Part shown: positions 18,949 to 27,447 of the stretch, in pieces
Numbering within the stretch: the stretch's first letter is position 1
Layout: every line of letters begins with the position of its first letter
DNA from: Thermomonas haemolytica
GTDB taxonomy: Bacteria; Pseudomonadota; Gammaproteobacteria; Xanthomonadales; Xanthomonadaceae
Reading direction: 5' to 3'
DNA length: 64,000 nt
NCBI RefSeq assembly: GCF_004346265.1
Contig: NZ_SMAP01000002.1
Location: 1 to 64,000, forward strand
Notes under the pieces: generated by a model
Seen by the model: only the letters and a program-made list of their open reading frames with translations
What the model was told of the DNA's origin: nothing
The model's database searches: none
Made by a program: the position numbers and the translations under genes

Positions 18949-20238
18949 ATGAACGCGCGCACCGCTTCCGCCCTCGCCTTCGTCCTCGCCCTGCCGCTGC
19001 TGGCCGCCTGCCAGCGCGACGCCACCCCCGCCCGCCCCGCCAATGGCGACTACGCGGTGCAGACCTGGGTGCTGCCGGCGGAAGCCGGCTCGATGGCACC
19101 CGACCTGGTGGCGGGCCCCGGCGGGCGCGTGCTGCTGGGCTGGATCAACCGCCGCGAAGGCCGCCGCAACGCGCTGCAATTCGCCTCCTACACCGAAGCC
19201 GACGGCTGGCAGAGCCAGCCGCGCACGATTGCCGTGGGCAACGCGCTGCAGGCGAATGCCGCCGACACCCCGCACCTGCTGGCCACGCCCGATGGCGCGC
19301 TATGGGCGCAGTGGGTGCAGGCGCAGCCGGACAACGCCGGCGGCACCGACGTGATGCTGGCGCGCTCGAAGGACGGCGGCATGGCCTGGGAACAGATCAC
19401 CCGGGTGAACACCGACGGCATGCCCACCGAACACGGGTTCGCCGCGCTGTGGGCCGACGGCAATGACGGCGCCGGCATCGCCTGGCTGGACGGCCGCGTC
19501 AAGCGCCCGGCCTCGACGGCCGCTGCCGGTCACGATGCCTCCTCCGCGCACGACGATGGCGAAGGCGATATGCAGCTGCGCGCCAACCGCTTCACCCTCG
19601 ACCTGGCGCGCGCCAGCGATGCGGTGGTGGATACGCGCACCTGCGACTGCTGCCAGGTCGCGGTGGCCATCACCCGCCGCGGCCCGCTGCTGGCCTGGCG
19701 CGACCGCGACGCGAACGAGGTGCGCGACATCGCCACCGCGCGCTACCAGCAGGGCGCGTGGACCGCGCCGCGGATCGCGCATGCCGACGGCTGGAAGGTG
19801 GAAGGCTGCCCGGTGAACGGCCCCGCGCTGGCCGCGCGCGATGCGGACGTGGCGCTGGTCTGGTACAGCGAAGGCGACGGCAGCCCCGCGCTGTGGCTGG
19901 CGCGCAGCAGCGATGCCGGCGACAGCTTCGGCACGCCGGTGCGGGTGGATGCCGGCCCCGGCGTGCTGGGGCGCCCCGCGGTGGCGATGGATGCCCGCCA
20001 GGTGTGGGTGGCCTGGCTGCGCGAGGAAAGCGGCGGCCAGCGCCTGCAGCTGGCCCGCTACGCGCCCGACCTCGCCGGCAAGCCGCTGCAGGTGCTCACC
20101 GTCGCCCGCCTCGCCACCCGCGGCCTGGCCAGCGGCTACCCGCGTCTCGTCGTGGACGAGGGGGGCGCGTGGCTGGCCTGGACCGACGTGGACGCCAGCG
20201 GCGTGGCCCACCTCAAGGGCGCGCGGGTGACGCGCTGA
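18949..20238 (+). CDS. Sialidase-like beta-propeller lipoprotein
   Basis: A 429-residue exported protein with a lipoprotein signal (LPLLAACQ). The rest is built of repeated propeller blades of the BNR/sialidase kind, with segments such as LARSKDGGMAWEQI and LARSSDAGDSFGTP carrying Asp-box-like SxDxG turns. A compact CDCC motif at about residue 227 (TRTCDCCQVAV) could bind metal or form disulphides. Sialidase catalytic residues cannot be confirmed, so an enzymatic role is unproven. A similar gene is common in xanthomonads. It follows mnmG at 61 bases and is possibly co-transcribed. Confidence 0.7.
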   Translation: MNARTASALAFVLALPLLAACQRDATPARPANGDYAVQTWVLPAEAGSMAPDLVAGPGGRVLLGWINRREGRRNALQFASYTEADGWQSQPRTIAVGNALQANAADTPHLLATPDGALWAQWVQAQPDNAGGTDVMLARSKDGGMAWEQITRVNTDGMPTEHGFAALWADGNDGAGIAWLDGRVKRPASTAAAGHDASSAHDDGEGDMQLRANRFTLDLARASDAVVDTRTCDCCQVAVAITRRGPLLAWRDRDANEVRDIATARYQQGAWTAPRIAHADGWKVEGCPVNGPALAARDADVALVWYSEGDGSPALWLARSSDAGDSFGTPVRVDAGPGVLGRPAVAMDARQVWVAWLREESGGQRLQLARYAPDLAGKPLQVLTVARLATRGLASGYPRLVVDEGGAWLAWTDVDASGVAHLKGARVTR

Positions 20239-20259
20239 GGGTGCGCCGGCCGGCAGCGC

Positions 20260-21429
20260 TCACAGTGGCTGTGCGCCTTCGCTGAGAATGTCGAGATACT
20301 GCTGGTAGGCGAACACGCGGTGGCGTTGCTGGCCCGTGACTTCGTTGACGATGCCCAGCTCCTCCAGCGCGCGCACGGCGGCACGGATGGTGGGCGGGCT
20401 GAGCGCCAGATGCGGGGCGACCTGCGGCACGGTCAGCAGCACCCGGCGGGCAAACTGCTCGAACACCAGGCCGACATTGCCGGCGCGCTTGCCCAGTGCG
20501 GCGATGCGCGCGCGATCCCGGGCCAACAGCGCCAACAGGCGCTGTGCCGTGTCCACCGCCTGCTGCGCGGTATCGGCCACGCCGTCCAGGAAGAACCCCA
20601 GCCAGCTCTCCCAGTCGCCGCACATGCGCACGCCGTTGAGCAGGTCGTAGTAGTCGGCACGGCGGCGCTTGAAGTACAGGCTGAGGTACAGGCTGGGTTC
20701 GCGCAGCACGCCCTCGCTGCACAGGATCAAGGTGATCAGCAGGCGGCCGAGGCGGCCATTGCCATCACTGAAAGGATGGATGGTCTCGAACTGTACGTGC
20801 GCCAGCGCGGCCTTCACCAGCGGCGGCATACTGCCCGCGGGTTCGTGCAGGAACCGCTCCAGCGCCGCCAGTGCGTCGGGCAGTGCCTCCGGCGGCGGCG
20901 GCACGAAATGCGCCAGCGCTGGCGATGGGCCGCCTATCCAAACCTGCCCCGTGCGGAACTCGCCCGGCTGCTTGTTGGCGCCGCGTCCACCGCGCAACAG
21001 CAGCGCATGCATTTCGCGAATCAGGCGCAGCGACAGCGGAAACTCGTCTTCCCGCAAGCGGCGCAGGCCATGCTTGAGCGCAGCGACGTAGTTGGATACT
21101 TCCTCGACATCGTCGATCGGCACGCCGGGTGCCGCGTCGGCCTCGAACAACAGCAAGTCGGACAGCGAAGACTGGGTGCCCTCGATCTGCGACGACAGCA
21201 GTGCCTCCTTGCGCACGTACTGGTACAGGAACAGCTCCGGGTCCGGCAGCATCAACGTGATGCCGTCCAGCCGACCCAGCGCCTGATCGGCGCGTTCCTT
21301 GCGCGCAATCAGGCCACCGCCCGACAGATCTAGCGGCGGATGCGGCGGCAGCGGATCGGGGATGAAGGCCTGGTAACGGCTGCCGGCGAGCGTGCCGGGC
21401 ACATAGTGGCCCGTGGTTCTGTCAGCCAT
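20260..21429 (-). CDS. Fic family protein with N-terminal inhibitory helix and C-terminal winged helix
   Basis: A 389-residue Fic-domain protein, likely an AMP-transferase acting on a host-cell protein of its own cytoplasm. The catalytic motif HPFSDGNGRLGR starts at about residue 218. An N-terminal SSQIEG (79-84) matches the [S/T]xxxE[G/N] inhibitory motif, making it a self-inhibited class II Fic. The C-terminal 60 residues look like a winged helix (LSPPTIRAAVRALEELG). AAGGA precedes the ATG and is part of an inverted repeat. Base composition is lower in GC than its neighbours. It lies downstream of oleA, where xanthomonads usually have oleB. Confidence 0.87.
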   Translation of the reverse strand: MADRTTGHYVPGTLAGSRYQAFIPDPLPPHPPLDLSGGGLIARKERADQALGRLDGITLMLPDPELFLYQYVRKEALLSSQIEGTQSSLSDLLLFEADAAPGVPIDDVEEVSNYVAALKHGLRRLREDEFPLSLRLIREMHALLLRGGRGANKQPGEFRTGQVWIGGPSPALAHFVPPPPEALPDALAALERFLHEPAGSMPPLVKAALAHVQFETIHPFSDGNGRLGRLLITLILCSEGVLREPSLYLSLYFKRRRADYYDLLNGVRMCGDWESWLGFFLDGVADTAQQAVDTAQRLLALLARDRARIAALGKRAGNVGLVFEQFARRVLLTVPQVAPHLALSPPTIRAAVRALEELGIVNEVTGQQRHRVFAYQQYLDILSEGAQPL

Positions 21430-21433
21430 GGAT

Positions 21434-21470
21434 CTTTCCTTGCGGCGATCAAATTCCGCTACAAGGAAAG
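21434..21470. promoter_or_regulatory. Inverted repeat covering the fic ribosome-binding site
   Basis: CTTTCCTTG (21434-21442) and CAAGGAAAG (21462-21470) are perfect 9-base inverted arms 19 bases apart. The arm next to the fic start codon contains its Shine-Dalgarno. It could be an operator, perhaps for the Fic protein's own winged helix, or an RNA hairpin hiding the ribosome site. The rest of the 125-bp gap to oleA is AT-rich and holds nothing else I recognise. Confidence 0.5.
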
Positions 21471-21554
21471 GTAAATAGCATTATTTTTTCTTAACTTCCA
21501 AATTTGCCCGGGAGACGAAAATTCCCGCGCATGTCCCTTGGGTCGCAGGCCGGC

Positions 21555-22571
21555 TCACCACTCCACTTCGGCCATCGAGCAGTTCAGGCCGGAGCCGATG
21601 CCGAGCAGGGCGACCCGGCTGCCCTTCTTCAGGCGGCCCATCTCGCGCAGCTTGGACAACACGATCGGCACGCTGGCCGGGCCGATGTTGCCGTGCTCGG
21701 CGAAGATGGTCATGACCTTCTTGGGGTCGATCCCCATGGCCTTGGTGAAGGCGGCGGTATGCACCTTGCTGACCTGGTGGATGACGAACTCGTCGAGCTC
21801 GGAGGCGACCCAGCCCAGCTTCTGCTTGGCGACCTCGAAGGTCTTGGTGGCCAGCTTGATGCCCTCCACCAGCAGCATGCGGGTGTCGGTGATCATGCCG
21901 TCGATGTTGCCGCGGCAGAGCTTGTTCCACTCGGTGGCGGCGCGGGTGACGCCGCCCTTGTAGCGCGGCGCGCCCGGGGCCAGCTCGGCGCGCGCCAGCA
22001 CCATCGCGGCGGCGCCGGAGCCGAGGGTGAGGGTGGCCAGCTCGTTCTTGAAGTCCTCCTCGGTGACGTCGGCGCGGGTCATGCGCTCGAGCGTCTTCTC
22101 GTAGGCGAGGTTGGCGGTCTCGCCGTCCACCACCAGGGCGTATTCGATCTCGCCGCGCTCGATCATGCGCGCGGCGATGTCCATGCCGTTGATGAAGGCC
22201 AGGCAGGCGTTGGCCACGTCGAAGTTCTGGCAGGTGTCGGGCAGGCCGAGGTTGCCGCTGACGATGGAGGCGGTGGACGGCTCCAGGAAGTCGCGGCTGA
22301 CCGAGGTATTGACCAGCAGGCCCACCTTGTCGGGGTCGATGCCGGCATCCGCCAGCGCCTTCACCCCGGCCAGGGTGGCGGCGTCGGAGGCCTGCACGTC
22401 GCCGTCCCACAGGCGGCGCGCATGCACGCCGGCGACGTCGCCGAGCACGTCCACCCGGATGCCGAGGCGGTCGAGGGTCGGCTTCAGGCGCGCGTTGATC
22501 TCCTCGGAGGTCAACCGGCGCGGGGCGTCGATATGGGCCAGGCCGGCGATGGCAACGTGGTGGAACAGCAT
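21555..22571 (-). CDS. oleA: OleA: acyl-CoA head-to-head condensing thiolase
   Basis: A 338-residue FabH-like enzyme that joins two fatty acyl-CoA molecules to a beta-keto acid, first step to long-chain olefins. The start MLFHHVAIAGLAHIDAP, the nucleophile Cys123 in ANACLAF, Glu97 in FLEPST, His265 in VIHQVS and Asn295 in EHGNIGPAS match Xanthomonas OleA. FabH would show a different loop and length. oleB, oleC and oleD, adjacent in Xanthomonas, are not next to it here; a fic gene takes that place. The start at 22571 is the conserved one. Confidence 0.9.
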   Translation of the reverse strand: MLFHHVAIAGLAHIDAPRRLTSEEINARLKPTLDRLGIRVDVLGDVAGVHARRLWDGDVQASDAATLAGVKALADAGIDPDKVGLLVNTSVSRDFLEPSTASIVSGNLGLPDTCQNFDVANACLAFINGMDIAARMIERGEIEYALVVDGETANLAYEKTLERMTRADVTEEDFKNELATLTLGSGAAAMVLARAELAPGAPRYKGGVTRAATEWNKLCRGNIDGMITDTRMLLVEGIKLATKTFEVAKQKLGWVASELDEFVIHQVSKVHTAAFTKAMGIDPKKVMTIFAEHGNIGPASVPIVLSKLREMGRLKKGSRVALLGIGSGLNCSMAEVEW

Positions 22572-22683
22572 GGCGGGACACTCGTGCGGGCGCCGGGGCG
22601 GCGCCGGAACCGCCTAGGATAGCGGCTTTCGCGCCCGTACGCCGGCGTATCCCCGGCCTGTTCAGGTTGGCGCGGCGCCGGCC

Positions 22684-23001
22684 TCAGCGGCAGCGCCACA
22701 TCGCCCAGCGCTGCTCGCCGTCGGCCGGCGGGCCAAGCGGGCTGATCCGGTTGGCCGCCAGGCGCGGCGCCTCGTTGCGCGCGAGGACCTCCAGCTCGTC
22801 GCGCACGCGTAGGGCGTCGCGCTCGTAGAAGCCCACCTTGTGGGTCACCGAGACCACCACCTCGCCGCGCGCCTCGCAGCCGGCCGGGGCGGCCGCCAGC
22901 ACCTTCACCTGCTGCGCCCCCGGGGCCATCTTCACGAAGGTGCAGGCCGGCAGGGCCAGCACCAGCAGGACGACGGCGGCGACGCGGATCGGCAGGGGCA
23001 T
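22684..23001 (-). CDS. Small lipoprotein, DUF4156-like
   Basis: A 105-residue exported protein. The signal ends ALPAC, a lipobox, so it is membrane-anchored. VKMAPGAQQVKVLAAAPAGCEARGEVVVSV and a late WAMWRC give two cysteines as in DUF4156 proteins such as E. coli YjeI. Function is unknown in the family. The ATG at 23001 is the only one that gives the signal peptide. It lies between oleA and an M16 peptidase gene whose terminator precedes it. Confidence 0.75.
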   Translation of the reverse strand: MPLPIRVAAVVLLVLALPACTFVKMAPGAQQVKVLAAAPAGCEARGEVVVSVTHKVGFYERDALRVRDELEVLARNEAPRLAANRISPLGPPADGEQRWAMWRCR

Positions 23002-23013
23002 GCGCGGGACTCC

Positions 23014-23053
23014 CGGAAAACGAAGACGCACCGGATTGTGGCCCGGTGCGTCT
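23014..23053 (-). terminator. Intrinsic terminator of the M16 peptidase gene
   Basis: A perfect 11-bp stem (23024-23034 with 23043-23053) with an 8-base loop is followed on the minus strand by TCGTTTTCC. It lies 59 bases after the M16 peptidase stop codon and just before the small lipoprotein gene, which therefore likely has its own promoter. Confidence 0.75.
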
Positions 23054-23111
23054 GAATCGTGCAAAAGCGGTGGGGTCGCCGAGCCCGCTGGACGCGACGA
23101 CCGGCCGGGGC

Positions 23112-25955
23112 TTACTGCTTCGCCACCGGCTTGCCGTCGGCGTCGATCACGGTCACCTCGCCCAGGTTGAGCGCGCGCAGCGGGGCTTCGGTCTTGGACA
23201 GATCGCCCACCACCACCCAGGTCAGGCCGCTGGGGTCGAAGGCCTTGGCGGCGGCGTTCACCTGCGCCGGGGTCATCGCCTGGATCTGCGCCTTGCGCTG
23301 GAACACGTAATCGTCGGGACGGCCGTACAGCGCGTTGCTGGCGATGGTGTTCATCACCGAGGCGGCGGTCTCGTAGGCACCGGGCAGGGTCAGGGTGAGC
23401 ACCTTCTCCATGCCTTCCACTTCCTCGGCGCTGGCCGGGCGCTGGCCACCGGCGTACTCGGCGATCTCGCGCTGCATCTCCGCGGCCGCCTCGCCGGTCT
23501 TGTCGATCTGCACCGGGGCCGAAGCAGTCCACAGGCGCTGGCCGACCGCGCCGCCGGCGCCGCTGCGGGCACCGTAGGACCAGTGCTTGTCCTCGCGCAG
23601 GTTCATGTTCAACCGCGCGGTGAAATCGCCGCCGAGCACCATGTTGGCCATGTCGTACTCGACCGTCCTGGGGTCGGTGCTGGACGGCAGCAGCTTGGCC
23701 GCGAAGATGTTGGCCTGCACCGCGCCCGGCTGGTCCACCAGGAACACCCGCGGCTTGGCTTGCGGCTGCACCTGCGGGATGGCCGGCGCGGCGGGCGCGC
23801 CGGGGGCGGCCGTCCAGTCACCGAACGCCTGTTCCAGCAGCGGCAGGATTTCCGGCAGGGTGGTGTCGCCCACCACCACCAGGGTGGCGTCCTGCGGGCG
23901 CAGGGCGGTGTCGTGCCAGCGCTGGATGTCGGCGCGGGTCAGGGCCGCGATCCCGGCCTCGGTGCCGCTGCGCGGCGCCGCGTAAGGATGCCCCGCGCCA
24001 TACACCAGGCCGGGCAGCACGCGCTGCACGATCCCGTTCGGGCTGGCCTTCTCCTGCTTGATGCCGGCGATCCACTGGCCGCGCACGCGGTCGATGTCGG
24101 CCTGCGCGAAGCGCGGCTTGCGCAGCATGTCGGCATACAGCGCCAGCGACGGGGCGAGGTTCTGCTTCAGCGCCGAGAGATAGGCGCTGCTGCCGTCCTG
24201 GCCGGCGCTGGCACCCAGCTGCGCGCCCAGCGCCTCGGCGCGGTCGGCGAAGGCCAGCGCGTCGAGGTCGCCAGCGCCCTCGTCCAGCAGGCCGGCCGCG
24301 AAGCTGGCCACGCCGGGTGCGCTGGCGGCGGCGCCGCCGCGGAACTCGTAGCTCATCTGCACCACCGGCACGTCGTGGCGCTCGGCCAGGATCACCTGGG
24401 TGCCGTTGCGCAGGGTGGCGTGCTGCTGGCGGGGGAACTTGAGGTCGGGGAAGCTGGCCGGCATCGGCACCCCGGCCTTGCGGTCCACCGTGCTCGGCAG
24501 GGTGGTGTACTTGGGGTCCGGCTTGGGGGTCTTGAACGGGGCCGGGGTGACCGTGGGGTCTTCCGCCAGCGCGACCCGCTTGCCGGGGTTCACCACCAGG
24601 GTGTGGCTGCCCTTGCCCGCGCCCAGCCAGGCATTGCCGGTGGCGCGCAGGTTGGCCGGGGTCACCGTGGCCAGGGTCTTGAGGCTGTCGCGGAAGCAGC
24701 CGGGGTTGCCGGTGTACACCGCGCACTCGGCCAGCGCGTCGGCCTTGCCGCCGAACCCGCCGATGCGTTCGATGCCGCGGATCCAGCCGGCCTCGAGGGT
24801 GGTGCGCGCGCGCGCCACTTCGTCCGCGCTGGGGCCGTCCTTGAGCAGCCGCTTCAGCTCCTCGTCGATCGCCGCCTCCACCTTGGCCACGTCCACGCCC
24901 TGCTTGACCGCGGCGGTGATCATGAAGGTGCTGCTGAGCTGCGAGCCGTAGGCGCCGGCGCTGATGTTGTCCACCAGCTTGTCCTGGTGCACCAGCCGGC
25001 GGTCGAGGCGCGAGGCCTTGCCGCCACCGAGGATGCGCGCCAGCACCTGCAGGCGGTCGAGGTCGGGCCGGCCGTACTCGGCCACGTTCCACACGCGGTA
25101 GATGCGCGACTGCGGCACGTTGTCGGTCATCTCGCTGCGGGTGTCGGCGGTGTGCGCGGCGACGTCCACCTTGGGCTGGGCCATGGTCGGGCCGGCCGGG
25201 ATGTCGCCGAAGTACTTCGCCACCTTCTCCTTCGCGGTGGCCAGGTCGATGTCGCCGGCCAGCACCAGCACCGCGTTGTTGGGGCCGTACCAGGTGCGGA
25301 ACCAGGTCTTCACGTCCTCCAGCGAGGCCGCGTTGAGGTCGTTCATCGAGCCGATGGTGCTGTGGTGGTACGGGTGGCTGGCCGGGTACATGGTCTTGCC
25401 CAGCACGTCCCACACCTGGCCATAGGGCTGGTTCTCGCCCTGGCGCTTCTCGTTCTGGACCACCCCGCGCTGCTCGTCCAGGGTCTTCTGGTCGATCGCG
25501 CCGAGCAGGTGGCCCATGCGGTCGGATTCCATCCACAGCGCGGTGTCGAGCGCGGTGGTCGGCACGTTCTCGAAGTAGTTGGTGCGGTCGGAGTTGGTGG
25601 TGCCGTTCTGGTTGGTGGCGCCGATTGCCTTGAACGGGGTGAAGAACTCGCCCGGCGCGTTCTCGCTGCCGTTGAACATCAGGTGCTCGAACAGGTGCGC
25701 GAAGCCGGTGCGGCCGGCCGGCTCGTCCTTGCTGCCCACGTGGTACCAGATGTTGACCGCGACGATCGGGGCCTTGCGGTCGGTGTGCACGATCACGCGC
25801 AGGCCGTTGGGCAGGGTGAAGGTCTCGTACGGGATATCGACCGAGGCGGCGGCGGCGGCGGCGGCAGCAGCGGCGCGCGCCGACGGCGCATAGCCGCCGA
25901 TCGGCAGGGTGGCGGCCAGGGCAAGCGCCAGCGCGGCGGGACGGAACACGGACAT
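23112..25955 (-). CDS. Periplasmic M16 family zinc metallopeptidase
   Basis: A 947-residue exported peptidase with tandem M16 halves. The N-terminal half has the inverted zinc motif HLFEH (residues 87-91) and the downstream Glu in GVVQNEKRQ; the C-terminal half lacks HxxEH, as usual for the inactive partner domain. The signal peptide ends at SARA followed by a run of ten Ala encoded by repeated GCC/GCG, a slippage-prone tract. The family clears peptides and signal peptides in the periplasm. A terminator lies downstream. It is divergent from the SDR gene. Confidence 0.88.
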   Translation of the reverse strand: MSVFRPAALALALAATLPIGGYAPSARAAAAAAAAAASVDIPYETFTLPNGLRVIVHTDRKAPIVAVNIWYHVGSKDEPAGRTGFAHLFEHLMFNGSENAPGEFFTPFKAIGATNQNGTTNSDRTNYFENVPTTALDTALWMESDRMGHLLGAIDQKTLDEQRGVVQNEKRQGENQPYGQVWDVLGKTMYPASHPYHHSTIGSMNDLNAASLEDVKTWFRTWYGPNNAVLVLAGDIDLATAKEKVAKYFGDIPAGPTMAQPKVDVAAHTADTRSEMTDNVPQSRIYRVWNVAEYGRPDLDRLQVLARILGGGKASRLDRRLVHQDKLVDNISAGAYGSQLSSTFMITAAVKQGVDVAKVEAAIDEELKRLLKDGPSADEVARARTTLEAGWIRGIERIGGFGGKADALAECAVYTGNPGCFRDSLKTLATVTPANLRATGNAWLGAGKGSHTLVVNPGKRVALAEDPTVTPAPFKTPKPDPKYTTLPSTVDRKAGVPMPASFPDLKFPRQQHATLRNGTQVILAERHDVPVVQMSYEFRGGAAASAPGVASFAAGLLDEGAGDLDALAFADRAEALGAQLGASAGQDGSSAYLSALKQNLAPSLALYADMLRKPRFAQADIDRVRGQWIAGIKQEKASPNGIVQRVLPGLVYGAGHPYAAPRSGTEAGIAALTRADIQRWHDTALRPQDATLVVVGDTTLPEILPLLEQAFGDWTAAPGAPAAPAIPQVQPQAKPRVFLVDQPGAVQANIFAAKLLPSSTDPRTVEYDMANMVLGGDFTARLNMNLREDKHWSYGARSGAGGAVGQRLWTASAPVQIDKTGEAAAEMQREIAEYAGGQRPASAEEVEGMEKVLTLTLPGAYETAASVMNTIASNALYGRPDDYVFQRKAQIQAMTPAQVNAAAKAFDPSGLTWVVVGDLSKTEAPLRALNLGEVTVIDADGKPVAKQ

Positions 25956-26078
25956 CGACGACTCCTTCGGGTTCTGGCGGGAGCGCGGTTCCGGCGGGGG
26001 CCCGGAACGGCGAGCCTTCGATCATAGCCGCCGCCCCGGCGGCCTACACTAGGCCGAAAGCCACCCGGAGCCATCGCC

Positions 26079-26780
26079 ATGCCCCGCACCGTCCTCATCA
26101 CTGGCGCCAACCGCGGCCTCGGGCTGGAATTCACGCGCCAGCTGCTGGCGCGCGGCGATGCCGTGATCGCCACCTGCCGCCAGCCCGCGCAGGCGACCGC
26201 GCTGCAGGCGCTGGGCGCGGCGCATCCGGGCCAGCTGCGCGTGCTGGCGCTGGACGTGGCCAGCGAGGCCGCGCGCGCGCAGTTCACGGCGGCGCTGGAG
26301 CACGCCCTCGCCGGCACGGCATTGGACCTGCTGATCAACAACGCCGGCGTGCTGCACTCGGGCGAGCGCTTCGGCCACGTCACCCAGGCCGCGCTGGAGG
26401 AGAGCCTGCGCGTGAATGCGATCGGCCCCTTCCTGCTCACCCAGGCGCTGGCCGAACACCTGCGCGACGGCGCCACCGTCGCCAACCTGACTTCGCAGCT
26501 CGGCTCGATCGCGCGCGTTTCCCGCTTCGGCACGCCCAGCTACTGCGCCGGCAAGGCGGCGCAGAACATGCTGGGCGCGCAGCTCGCGCAGGCGCTGTCA
26601 CCACGCGGCATCGTGGTGCTGCAATTGCACCCGGGCTGGGTGCAGACCGACATGGGCGGCGCGCAGGCGCCGCTGTCCGTACAGGAATCGGTAGCCGGTC
26701 TGCTGGCGGTCATCGCTACCGCAACCCCCGCGCAATCCGGCCGCTTCCTCGACTGGCAGGGCCAGGAACTGCCCTGGTAG
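26079..26780 (+). CDS. Short-chain dehydrogenase/reductase
   Basis: A 233-residue cytoplasmic SDR. The cofactor loop is TGANRGLGLEF, NNAGVL follows at about residue 86, and the catalytic Ser (NLTSQLGS) and YCAGK complete the active site. It resembles C-factor-like SDRs (CsgA type), but the substrate is unknown. The trmL gene starts 17 bases after its stop, so the two may be co-transcribed. Confidence 0.83.
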   Translation: MPRTVLITGANRGLGLEFTRQLLARGDAVIATCRQPAQATALQALGAAHPGQLRVLALDVASEAARAQFTAALEHALAGTALDLLINNAGVLHSGERFGHVTQAALEESLRVNAIGPFLLTQALAEHLRDGATVANLTSQLGSIARVSRFGTPSYCAGKAAQNMLGAQLAQALSPRGIVVLQLHPGWVQTDMGGAQAPLSVQESVAGLLAVIATATPAQSGRFLDWQGQELPW

Positions 26781-26797
26781 CCGCCTACAATGCCGCG

Positions 26798-27277
26798 ATG
26801 CCGCACGTCATCCTGCATCGCCCGGAAATCCCGCCCAACACCGGCAACGTGATCCGCCTGTGCGCCAACACCGGCGCGCAGCTACACCTGGTGCGCCCGC
26901 TCGGCTTCACCCTCGATGACCGCCAGCTCAAGCGCGCCGGGCTGGACTACCACGAGTACGCGCGGATGCGCGTGCACGACGACCTCGACGCCGCGCTGGC
27001 CGCGATCGCCGCCGAATCCGGCGCGCCGCCTCGGGTGTTCGCGCTGTCCACCCGCGGCCGCGTGCGCTACGACGCGCCGGCCTACCGCGACGACGACGTG
27101 TTCCTGTTCGGCAGCGAGACCGCCGGGCTGCCGCAGGACGTGCTGGAGATTGTCCCGGAAGCACAGCGCCTGCGCCTGCCGATGCGCCCGCACAACCGCA
27201 GCCTCAACCTGTCGAACGCGGTGGCGGTGATGGTGTTCGAAGCCTGGCGCCAGGCCGGTTTCGCCGGCGGCGATTGA
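26798..27277 (+). CDS. trmL: tRNA (cytidine/uridine-34-2'-O)-methyltransferase
   Basis: A 159-residue SPOUT methyltransferase that methylates the ribose at wobble position 34 of tRNA-Leu isoacceptors. IPPNTGNVIRLCANTG opens the family, FLFGSETAGLP is the SAM-binding turn of the trefoil knot, and RPHNRSLNLSNAVAVMVFE is the C-terminal signature. Length equals E. coli TrmL. It ends 170 bases before the Ax21-family gene. Confidence 0.92.
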   Translation: MPHVILHRPEIPPNTGNVIRLCANTGAQLHLVRPLGFTLDDRQLKRAGLDYHEYARMRVHDDLDAALAAIAAESGAPPRVFALSTRGRVRYDAPAYRDDDVFLFGSETAGLPQDVLEIVPEAQRLRLPMRPHNRSLNLSNAVAVMVFEAWRQAGFAGGD

Positions 27278-27399
27278 ACTCCGCGTCGCGCGGCAAGCGA
27301 AGGCGCGCGCGTTTACTCCTGCATTCCCGAACGGTTCCTGTACCGAAGAGTTCTGGATTCAGGCCGCGTTGCGGGCGCCTGCCAACAATGGCCCCACGC

Positions 27400-27424
27400 C
27401 CGACCGGTCGGTCGTGCGTATAAC
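27400..27424 (+). promoter_or_regulatory. Ax21-gene promoter with overlapping palindrome
   Basis: A -10-like TATAAC lies at 27419-27424, 24 bases before the start codon. A perfect 12-bp palindrome CCGACCGGTCGG (27400-27411) fills the place where the spacer and -35 would be; no good -35 is visible. The palindrome could be an operator for a TetR-type or other dimeric regulator. The binding protein is not known. Confidence 0.45.
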
Positions 27425-27447
27425 AACAAACACGGAGGTCATCCCCC

